From contig NZ_JASJDK010000097.1 of NCBI RefSeq assembly GCF_030065675.1, forward strand, positions 1 through 34,576: a DNA stretch of 34,576 bases. Direction: 5' to 3'. Position numbers and translations under genes: made by a program. The notes under the pieces are model-generated. The model was given only the letters and a program-made list of their open reading frames with translations, made no database searches and was not told the DNA's origin. Origin of the DNA: Mastigocoleus sp. MO_188.B34 (GTDB lineage: Bacteria; Cyanobacteriota; Cyanobacteriia; Cyanobacteriales; Nostocaceae). Each line of letters begins with the position of its first letter. The first letter of the stretch is position 1. Shown piece by piece: positions 24,885-31,884 of this stretch.

Positions 24885-25880
24885 ATGACTCCCAGCGAAC
24901 TAAAAACTTATTTAGAACACCTTATTCGTAAAAACCTTAAAATCAGCACAATGATTTGGGGGGCTCCCGGGATTGGTAAATCTAGTATTGTTGGGCAGCT
25001 TGCAAAGGAAAATAATTTAGAATTTGTCGATGTTAGATTGTCTCAACTAGCACCGACTGATTTACGTGGCTTACCTGTAGCAGTACATAATACTTCCAAG
25101 TGGTATCCACCGGAGTTTTTACCCCGTAATGGTGCTGGGATTTTCTTTTTAGATGAATTAAATATGGCTCCACCGGCTATGCAAGGAGTCGCACAGCAAT
25201 TGATTTTAGATCGAAAAGTTGGTTCCTATTCCGTACCGGAAGGCTGGTATGTGTGGGCTGCTGGAAACCGTAAAGAAGACCGTGCTGCTGTCTTTGATAT
25301 GCCATCTCCCCTCGCCAATAGATTCTTACATTTGGGAGTAGAGCCGGATTTTCAAAGCTTTAAAACCTATGCTTTAACAAATGGAGTCCACGAACAAATT
25401 ATTGCTTTTCTCTCTTTTCGCTCCACATTGTTACATAAACTTGACTCTCGACAGGCGGCTTGGCCATCTCCACGCTCTTGGGTTATGGCATCTAAGTTAC
25501 ATGAATGTGGACTAAGTATTGCTCCAGCTGTAGGTGAAGCTACTGCTGGAGAGTTTGTAGCATTTATTAGTCTTTATCAAACTTTACCTAGTCTTGCTCC
25601 AATTTTAGAAGGTAAAGCTGAAAATATTCCCTTTCCTGAAGAACCAAGCGCTAGATATGCAACAGCAATTGGTTTAACTATGCGAGCCGAAAATGCAGAC
25701 GAGGCTTACAATGCCTTTACTTGGTTAAGTCAAGTTGCGACAGCAGAGTGGGTACAATTATTTGTTGCAGATTTATGCCGCATGATGCGAAATAAAGGAC
25801 AAATGGGACACCTCGCACAACTAGTCCAGAAAGACCTCAAGCTTCAGCAATTTATTCAAGATTTTCAAGAATTACTTTAA
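24885..25880 (+). CDS. MoxR-type AAA+ ATPase
   Basis: The 331-residue protein is a single AAA+ module: Walker A GAPGIGKSS (residues 26-34), RLSQLAPTDLRGLP (the MoxR-type strand after helix 2), Walker B IFFLDELNMA (about 87-96), sensor 1 WAAGNRKED (about 125-133) and SPLANRFLHL with the arginine-finger region. MoxR ATPases use ATP hydrolysis to remodel or activate partner proteins and are usually encoded beside VWA-domain proteins. Here the next gene downstream (150 bp) is such a partner and the two preceding plus-strand genes encode LRV solenoids. It differs from YehL, the partner of YehP in enterobacteria. The ATG start is sound, though no strong ribosome site is visible. Confidence 0.9.
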   Translation: MTPSELKTYLEHLIRKNLKISTMIWGAPGIGKSSIVGQLAKENNLEFVDVRLSQLAPTDLRGLPVAVHNTSKWYPPEFLPRNGAGIFFLDELNMAPPAMQGVAQQLILDRKVGSYSVPEGWYVWAAGNRKEDRAAVFDMPSPLANRFLHLGVEPDFQSFKTYALTNGVHEQIIAFLSFRSTLLHKLDSRQAAWPSPRSWVMASKLHECGLSIAPAVGEATAGEFVAFISLYQTLPSLAPILEGKAENIPFPEEPSARYATAIGLTMRAENADEAYNAFTWLSQVATAEWVQLFVADLCRMMRNKGQMGHLAQLVQKDLKLQQFIQDFQELL

Positions 25881-25917
25881 CTTTCAGGAAACAGGGAAGC
25901 GGAAGTTAAAAGTAAGA

Positions 25918-25938
25918 AGTAATGAGTAATGAGTAATG
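25918..25938. repeat. Heptanucleotide tandem repeat (AGTAATG, 3 copies)
   Basis: Three copies plus a partial lie in the 150-bp spacer between the MoxR and DUF2201 genes. This STRR-type array may change the spacing within the presumed operon. Confidence 0.75.
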
Positions 25939-26030
25939 AGTAAGAATGAGTAATTTGCTCTTCCCCATCCTCCCACACTCCGCACACTTCCCACATTTTC
26001 CCCAAGTCGCCAACCCCCAATCCCTACCCC

Positions 26031-27200
26031 ATGGAAATCCAAAAAGCAATCAGCGCTTCTTTACTACGTTTGCGGATGAAGTCTCCTTTCTTTGCCACTT
26101 TGGCGATGTTTGCTCAGTTTGTTCCTTCTCAGGAGGTTGATTCTGCTGCAACTGATGGTAAAGATATATACTTTAATCCTGATTTTTTGCTGTCCCTCAG
26201 CCCAAATCAACAGGATGCAATTTTATTACATGAGGTTTTGCATGCTGCATTACTCCATGTAACTCGCCGGGGTGTACGCGATCGCGAACTATGGAATATT
26301 GCTGCTGATATTGTCATCAATGGCATAATTGCCCAACAGGGAATATTTGAATTACCTGCTGAAACTTTACGCGATCCCGACTTAGAGAATCTCAGTGTTG
26401 AAGAAATTTATGAAATTTTGGCGAAAGACCGGGGGAGTTCTCCAGATTTGAATAAACCCGATTTATTAGATAGACCACCACAGGATAGCTCGGGGAAAAG
26501 AGACAACGAAGGGGAAGAAAGCAACAATGATAGTATGTCCCAAGCCAGAAAAGCTGCGATCGAGGCTAACTGGCAAAATGCTCTGCAACAAGCTGCAACG
26601 GTTATTCGAGCGATCGAGCAAGGAGATGTTCCCGCAGGGGTCAAGCGAGAATTAGGTAGTTTGAGCACCGCCCAAATTGATTGGCGTACTTATCTTTGGC
26701 GATATATGGTAAAAACACCTACTGATTTTTCTGGGTTCGACCGTCGTTTTATTGGAAGGGGTTTATATTTAGAAAATTTGCAAGGTGAATCAGTTAATGT
26801 TTATGTATGCATAGATACTAGTGGCTCCGTTGATAGCGATATATTAAAAGTATTTTTAGCTGAATTAAAAGGAATTCTTAATTCATATCCCCATCTTAAG
26901 TGCGAACTTTACTACGCTGATGTTGATGTTTACGGACCCTATCAATTGGAAGCACATGCAGCTATACCCAAACCTGAAGGGGGTGGTGGAACGTCGTTTA
27001 TCCCATTTTTTGAAAAGGTCGCGACTAGTTGGGATGGTCAAAATCAAGCTGTGTGTGTTTATTTAACTGATGGTTATGGAACTTTTCCAGAGTGGAAACC
27101 AGAGTTACCGGTGTTGTGGGTAGTAACTCCGGGAGGGGCTGAAACAGAAGATTTTCCCTTTGGAGAAGCTGTTAGGTTGGGAATTGATGTTAGGGCTTAA
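26031..27200 (+). CDS. DUF2201-type protein: putative metallopeptidase-like domain plus VWA-like domain
   Basis: The N-terminal domain (about residues 1-130) contains HEVLHAALLH (about 67-76), an HExxHxxxxH zinc-site pattern found in the DUF2201 N-terminal family, and LWNIAADIVINGII. A charged linker (about 140-200) follows. The C-terminal VWA-like domain has DTSGSVD (about 261), GGGGTSFIPFF (about 317) and YLTDGYG (about 344), close to a MIDAS site. Whether the HExxH motif is catalytic is unknown. Proteins of this type are commonly encoded next to MoxR ATPases, as here. A plausible role is a MoxR-driven effector or adaptor in which the VWA domain binds metal and partner. The ATG at 26031 lacks an obvious ribosome site. 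Confidence 0.88.
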   Translation: MEIQKAISASLLRLRMKSPFFATLAMFAQFVPSQEVDSAATDGKDIYFNPDFLLSLSPNQQDAILLHEVLHAALLHVTRRGVRDRELWNIAADIVINGIIAQQGIFELPAETLRDPDLENLSVEEIYEILAKDRGSSPDLNKPDLLDRPPQDSSGKRDNEGEESNNDSMSQARKAAIEANWQNALQQAATVIRAIEQGDVPAGVKRELGSLSTAQIDWRTYLWRYMVKTPTDFSGFDRRFIGRGLYLENLQGESVNVYVCIDTSGSVDSDILKVFLAELKGILNSYPHLKCELYYADVDVYGPYQLEAHAAIPKPEGGGGTSFIPFFEKVATSWDGQNQAVCVYLTDGYGTFPEWKPELPVLWVVTPGGAETEDFPFGEAVRLGIDVRA

Positions 27201-27301
27201 CAATTAACTTTATGTTAAACTAATTTTACAAAATGTTAAATTAATTTAATCCAGGCATTTAAATAAAAAAGAATTTTGTGCTGGAAGAATGAAGTAGAAG
27301 A

Positions 27302-27916
27302 ATGAAGGTATTGCTAATTCACGGTCTTAGTCGAACACCCTTATCACTGCTTGGTCTTGAATGGTACTTACAACAAACTGGATGTACGACTGAACAGTTT
27401 GCTTACATAGCCTTTGCAGAAACATTCGAGTCCATCGTTGAGCGTCTTCGAATCCGTATTCAAAAAATAGCTAGTAAAGAGTCTTATGGGATTGTTGCCC
27501 ATTCCCTCGGTGGATTGTTAACGAGAGCGGCTCTGGGTATAGGTTCCATTGAATTACCTAAACATATTGTCATGTTAGGTACGCCAAATCAGCTACCACG
27601 CCTCGCGCCCCATGCTTGGCGGCTACCACCTTTTAGATGGTGGACAGGTCAGTGTGGATTAAACTTAACTAACCAGGCTTTCTTTACATCACTTCCAGGA
27701 ATTGAATCTCCTTACACAATTTTAGCTGGTACTGCAGGACCAAGAGGATCCTGGAGCCCGTTTGGAGATGAACTCAATGACGGTATTGTTGCTCTCAGTG
27801 AAACTCGACTATCCGACCAAGACCACATAGTTCAGTTTCCTGTCATGCATACCTTTATGATGAATAATTCTATGGTCCAAAAGACAGTGGGACGCATTTT
27901 ATCTACACATTACTAA
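27302..27916 (+). CDS. Alpha/beta hydrolase (lipase/esterase-like)
   Basis: A compact 204-residue hydrolase. The first strand ends in LLIHGLSRTP (oxyanion region), the nucleophile elbow is VAHSLGGLL (Ser about residue 68), the acidic residue is probably in ELNDGIVALSE (about 160), and the His in PVMHTFMM (about 182). The LGTPNQLPRLAP stretch after strand 6 resembles PGAP1/triacylglycerol-lipase-like enzymes that act on ester bonds of lipids. The absence of a signal peptide implies a cytoplasmic enzyme. It converges with the acyltransferase gene, with which its stop codon overlaps by four bases. The substrate is unknown. Confidence 0.85.
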   Translation: MKVLLIHGLSRTPLSLLGLEWYLQQTGCTTEQFAYIAFAETFESIVERLRIRIQKIASKESYGIVAHSLGGLLTRAALGIGSIELPKHIVMLGTPNQLPRLAPHAWRLPPFRWWTGQCGLNLTNQAFFTSLPGIESPYTILAGTAGPRGSWSPFGDELNDGIVALSETRLSDQDHIVQFPVMHTFMMNNSMVQKTVGRILSTHY

Positions 27917-28878
27917 AACCAATAAGATTGTTTGATTCTAGGGGTAAAATTCCTTGAAGCCAGACCTTCTTCTTCTTGAACTAATCGATCTAGTTCCCGT
28001 TGCATCAGATTATAAACTTTCCTATAACACTGGTAGACATATTCTCGATCGCGAGCTGCCTCTTTACCATATCTATCGAATACAATAGCCGGACATACCC
28101 GAGTGTGCAATTTAATTGGTAAAGGAATATTAGGCAACGGACCAACAGCAATCCCCCAAGGCAAACCCAGGTAAATTGGAAATACACCAGGATCTATTCC
28201 CCATAACCATGGCATACCCAACTGATGTAGTTGCTTCAATTGAGGGTACAGATTTGCAATCACAAATAAGGTGGAATGAGCCCCATGAGAAATAAGTGGG
28301 ACAATTGGAACTTCTTCCATTAAGGCTAGTTTGATAAATCCTTTATTACCACAGAAATATATCTTGTTTCGCATAGAGTAGGGGCGAAATACATCTTGAG
28401 CCCCCCCTGGATAGATTAAAACAGTAGCACCCCTACGCAGTGCCGCCTTAGCCATTTTAGGATGTGCTTGAATGGTGCCTATTTGAGTTGCTAAACGACC
28501 GAAACACGGTAGGAATTGCCATATTTTTGGTTCCATTAAGGCATAGGCTATGCGGTCTGTGCCAAATTTTCTAAACCAATCATAGGTCATCATCATGGTG
28601 TCAGGAATTGCTAATCCACCATTATGAGAACCAATCAATAGTATTTTTCCTGTTTTTGGGATATGTTCCCACCCATCGGTTTGCACCCGGAAATAATATT
28701 TATATACCCAACTAAAAAAAGGCATTAGCTTTTCAATTACCTGGGGATTTCTATCGTCCAATGACCATCCTGTGAGGGTATTGGCTCCAGCAAAAGATGC
28801 TTTTAAGTATAAATTTGTAACAGTTCCCAAAGATTGAATTACAGAACTCTGATTTGGATCTTTAGATGTTTTATTCAT
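27913..28878 (-). CDS. Lysophospholipid acyltransferase (PlsC-like) family protein
   Basis: The 321-residue protein has the acyltransferase core: ILLIGSHNGGLAIPD (about residues 76-90, a variant of the HxxxxD active site, here His followed by Asp at a slightly longer distance), LPCFGRLATQIG, and TVLIYPGGAQDVFRPYSM (about 150-168, the glycine-proline block that binds glycerol phosphate or a similar acceptor), then VPIVPLISHGAHST. Such enzymes move a fatty acyl group from acyl-ACP or acyl-CoA to a lipid acceptor at the membrane. Cyanobacteria have PlsC-like paralogues with acceptors such as diacylglycerol or plastoquinol (slr2103 type); this may be one, but the assignment is a guess. It overlaps the convergent hydrolase gene by four bases. 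Confidence 0.83.
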   Translation of the reverse strand: MNKTSKDPNQSSVIQSLGTVTNLYLKASFAGANTLTGWSLDDRNPQVIEKLMPFFSWVYKYYFRVQTDGWEHIPKTGKILLIGSHNGGLAIPDTMMMTYDWFRKFGTDRIAYALMEPKIWQFLPCFGRLATQIGTIQAHPKMAKAALRRGATVLIYPGGAQDVFRPYSMRNKIYFCGNKGFIKLALMEEVPIVPLISHGAHSTLFVIANLYPQLKQLHQLGMPWLWGIDPGVFPIYLGLPWGIAVGPLPNIPLPIKLHTRVCPAIVFDRYGKEAARDREYVYQCYRKVYNLMQRELDRLVQEEEGLASRNFTPRIKQSYWF

Positions 28879-28980
28879 TTATCGCTTAATTATCAATCTA
28901 AATATTAGTTTTATTTAACCTTTGAAATACTTACCTGCTGTAAGTCGTTTGGAATATTTATGACTGAATGAGGTTAAGCT

Positions 28981-29613
28981 TCAACTGCAGTTGGTAATTA
29001 GAGTTGGACATTGATTCTCTGGCGCTAGCCAACCTTTTATACTTTTATGTTCAATTTTTACCCATTCCCCGCTACAGGTATTGAGCTTTAGTGTTACTGT
29101 ATTTGATGGAATCTTTCCTACTTTTCGACTGTTTTTGCGAGGATTGGCATAAACTGAAATATATTGTCCACGAAATGCCGGTGAAGTACCCAACAATGGT
29201 GCATAAACCCATCCACGTCCCTGAAATTTAATTTGGTCAGTTCCTGGATCTATGGCTTGAGTAATCATTACCCAGTTGCCGACAGAAGCAGCAATTCTAA
29301 CCTCAACCTCTGCTATATCAATATCAGTGGGTAATTTAGCAATAACTTTATAATTGGTTCCAGGACCACTGCGCACATTTAAACCTTGGGGGTCTTCGTC
29401 AATAACATAAGCACCGATATTACAAGCGCGTTTAGTAAAGGTTTGTTTTCTTGAAATTATTGGGCGAGCGGTGTGTCCTTGTTTGTAATTATTGTTACCC
29501 TCAGTTGTGGGCAAATTCACAGCTAAATTACTCGAGCAAGCAGCAGTACCTACACTAATTAGCAAAGCAAGACCCAAGAACCGTAAATTTTCTTTATTTT
29601 TATCAAATAACAC
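28981..29613 (-). CDS. Lipoprotein with SH3-type (SH3b) domains
   Basis: An N-terminal signal FLGLALLISVGTAAC ends in a lipobox, so the mature protein should be lipid-anchored at its Cys. Two SH3b units follow: GLNVRSGPGTNYKVIAKLPT (about residues 75-95) and YISVYANPRKNSRKVGKIPS (about 153-172), with a YAPLL strand between. Bacterial SH3b domains bind cell wall peptides or other ligands. AAAAGGAG touches the apparent ATG at 29622 and therefore cannot serve it; it lies nine bases before an in-frame GTG (29613-29611), the more likely start. The gene is monocistronic as far as visible. Confidence 0.82.
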   Translation of the reverse strand: MLFDKNKENLRFLGLALLISVGTAACSSNLAVNLPTTEGNNNYKQGHTARPIISRKQTFTKRACNIGAYVIDEDPQGLNVRSGPGTNYKVIAKLPTDIDIAEVEVRIAASVGNWVMITQAIDPGTDQIKFQGRGWVYAPLLGTSPAFRGQYISVYANPRKNSRKVGKIPSNTVTLKLNTCSGEWVKIEHKSIKGWLAPENQCPTLITNCS

Positions 29614-30023
29614 ATAAATCATCTCCTTTTATGGGTGAGATGTCGATAAATAAATATAAAGCTTCCCTACACTTACAGAGGATCTCACCACCACTTAGCT
29701 CTGTAAGTATTTTGATATCAGTTCGGTTGAGTAGTAAATCTAAGTCAAAGTATGAAATACTACTAAAAATCTATACTCTTATCCTAGTTTATTTTGAACT
29801 CAATAAAACGAAATGATGATATTTTTTTACAAGAAGTTGACAGAAGCTATATTTTAAGAGGCATTAATAACCTTTGAAAAAATCAAATATATTAGTTTTC
29901 TCTGCCCAAACCATTTGGGTAGTGTTGCAAATGTTATATTTTATCCATAACAAAGTAATACGCATCCTATAATTCATATCGTGTGAAGGCTAAACAACGG
30001 TTTAACAGAATTAAAGGAAATTG
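29614..30023. other. Divergent promoter region of lipoprotein and FAD oxidoreductase genes
   Basis: AAAAGGAG on the minus strand (29623-29630) is the lipoprotein ribosome site. A hairpin is present at 29671-29708. The rest is AT-rich; no further gene is seen. Confidence 0.5.
29671..29708. promoter_or_regulatory. Hairpin with 10-bp perfect arms upstream of the lipoprotein gene
   Basis: ACTTACAGAG (29671-29680) and CTCTGTAAGT (29699-29708) flank 18 bases. It lies about 60 bp before the lipoprotein start on the minus strand, where it could form in the leader RNA or act as a protein-binding dyad. The role is unproven. Confidence 0.4.
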
Positions 30024-31550
30024 GTGAGTGCGGTCATGAAAAATTCTTCGACCGACATAATCATTATCGGTGCAGGAATTTCTGGGTTAGCTGCGGGCTG
30101 CTATGCTCAAATGAACGGTTACCGCACTCAGATATTCGAAATGCATAATTTACCTGGTGGTCTTTGCACCGCTTGGAATCGCAAAGGATATATTTTTGAT
30201 GGTTGTATTCACTATTTATTTGGTTCTGGTAAAGGACAACCATTTTATGAGATGTGGGAAGAACTCGGAGCAGTTCAAGGTCGTCAATTTGTTCATCACG
30301 ATGAATTAATCCGTGTTAGTGAACCGGAAGGTAAAACGCTCATTGTTTACAGCGATCCCAAGCGGCTAGAAGAACATCTCAAGGAACTTTCGCCTGCTGA
30401 CAGTGGATTGATTACAAGTTTCTGCAAGGGTATTCGGGCTTTCACTCGTTTTGATATGTCCTTGCTTCAGCAAAAGCCTAAAGCTTTGATGGGAATTGGT
30501 GATTGGTGGTGGTTGAGTGGGAGGTTATTACCGTTTTTAGCTCCCATGGCAAAATGGGGTAGGATTTCTGCAGAAGACTTTGCTAAACGTTTTCGAGACC
30601 CTTTTCTACGTCGAGCAATCCCCCAAATGTTTGCTTGGAAAGATATTCCTGTGATGGTAGGTATGTCCCTCCTGGCATATATGCACAATCAAAATGCTGG
30701 TTTTCCCGTCGGTGCATCTCTGGAGTTTGCCCGGTCAATCGAAAAGCGCTATTTAGAATTAGGTGGGAAAGTTTACTATAATTCCCAAGTTGAACGGGTG
30801 CTAATTAAAAATCATACTGCCATTGGCGTACGCCTCTATAACAACGAAGAATATCGTAGCGATCGGGTCATTTCTGCCTGTGATGGTCGCGGAACTATAT
30901 TTAGTTTACTTGGGGGTGAATATGTAGACGAAGAAATGAAGATGCTTTATGACGGTTACTTTCCTATACACTCGCAACTTCAAGTATCTCTTGGTGTTAA
31001 CCGCGATTTGTCGGGTGAGCCCCATTGGGTAACCTATTTGCTCGATCAACCAGTCATAATTGCTGGTGAAGAACGGAGGGAAATTAGTGTAAAAAATTAT
31101 TGTTTTGATTCTTCTCTCGCTCCAGCAGGAAAATCAGTGTTGATAGTAATGTTAAATACTTCATATGATTATTGGCAGCGAATTTACGGACGAAAAATTT
31201 ATAATACCGAACAAATCCAAGAGTCTGGTATTCTGATTGATTTATTAGAGAAGTTTTATCCAGGTATCAAAGCTGATATTGAATATACGGATGTCGCCAC
31301 ACCAATGAGTTACGAACGCTACACAGGAAATTGGCAGGGTTCAAGTTGTGGCTGGTTGTTAACTAAAGATACTATGTGGATGATGATTTCTGGTATACCA
31401 AAGACACTGCCCAAACTAGATAATTTCTACATGATAGGTCAGTGGGTAGAACCGGGTGGAAGTGTTCCGGTGGTTGCGATGTCGGGACGCAATATCATCC
31501 AGCAGATTTGTCATGAAGATGACAGGAATTTTGTTGTTACCATTCCTTAA
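30024..31550 (+). CDS. CrtI-like FAD-dependent oxidoreductase (phytoene desaturase/isomerase superfamily)
   Basis: The ~508-residue flavoprotein has the N-terminal FAD-binding motif DIIIIGAGISGLAAGCYAQ, the LPGGLCTAW extension typical of carotenoid desaturases and CrtISO-like enzymes, and the C-terminal FAD motif GQWVEPGGSVPVVAMSGRNI. A middle region with FPVGASLEFARSIEKRYLEL is also family-like. It belongs to the COG1233 group, which includes carotene isomerase, CrtD and CrtO, but many members have other substrates, so the exact reaction is unknown. AAAGGAA lies five bases before GTG 30024; the ATG at 30036 is 17 bases away and TTG 30021 is a weak alternative. No carotenoid gene is nearby in the window. 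Confidence 0.85.
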   Translation: MSAVMKNSSTDIIIIGAGISGLAAGCYAQMNGYRTQIFEMHNLPGGLCTAWNRKGYIFDGCIHYLFGSGKGQPFYEMWEELGAVQGRQFVHHDELIRVSEPEGKTLIVYSDPKRLEEHLKELSPADSGLITSFCKGIRAFTRFDMSLLQQKPKALMGIGDWWWLSGRLLPFLAPMAKWGRISAEDFAKRFRDPFLRRAIPQMFAWKDIPVMVGMSLLAYMHNQNAGFPVGASLEFARSIEKRYLELGGKVYYNSQVERVLIKNHTAIGVRLYNNEEYRSDRVISACDGRGTIFSLLGGEYVDEEMKMLYDGYFPIHSQLQVSLGVNRDLSGEPHWVTYLLDQPVIIAGEERREISVKNYCFDSSLAPAGKSVLIVMLNTSYDYWQRIYGRKIYNTEQIQESGILIDLLEKFYPGIKADIEYTDVATPMSYERYTGNWQGSSCGWLLTKDTMWMMISGIPKTLPKLDNFYMIGQWVEPGGSVPVVAMSGRNIIQQICHEDDRNFVVTIP

Positions 31551-31884
31551 ATAAAAGATAGATAAAGATTTGATACTAAATCCGATTACCAAAACCCACG
31601 TCTCATAAATAAGTACTTGGACAAAATTAATTACATATAAAGATAAGCTGATAAATTTAGATGCCCAAAAAAGCTTATTTATATTTCTGGCAATAAAAAA
31701 ACTTCTGGAATTGATGGCGATCGGGCTGATTAATTATTTGTAGCAGTCACCAGCTTGATGAAATACCTTTACTTCTCACCCTGATTTTACCTGTCTTATT
31801 ACTCCATATTTTTTTGGTAAGGATGAGGATTGAGGTGAGGTTTGTAATTTCCTAATTCTATCAATTCCCCCTTATTCCCTAATC
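31551..31884. other. Spacer without recognisable gene
   Basis: AT-rich with one GCGATCGGG near 31718. No coding frame or strong hairpin was found. The HEAT gene start at 31885 has no clear Shine-Dalgarno sequence. Confidence 0.4.

Noticed and set aside
29631-29816. 61-residue plus-strand frame between lipoprotein and oxidoreductase genes
   Set aside because: It overlaps the hairpin and leader region, has no family resemblance and poor start context.
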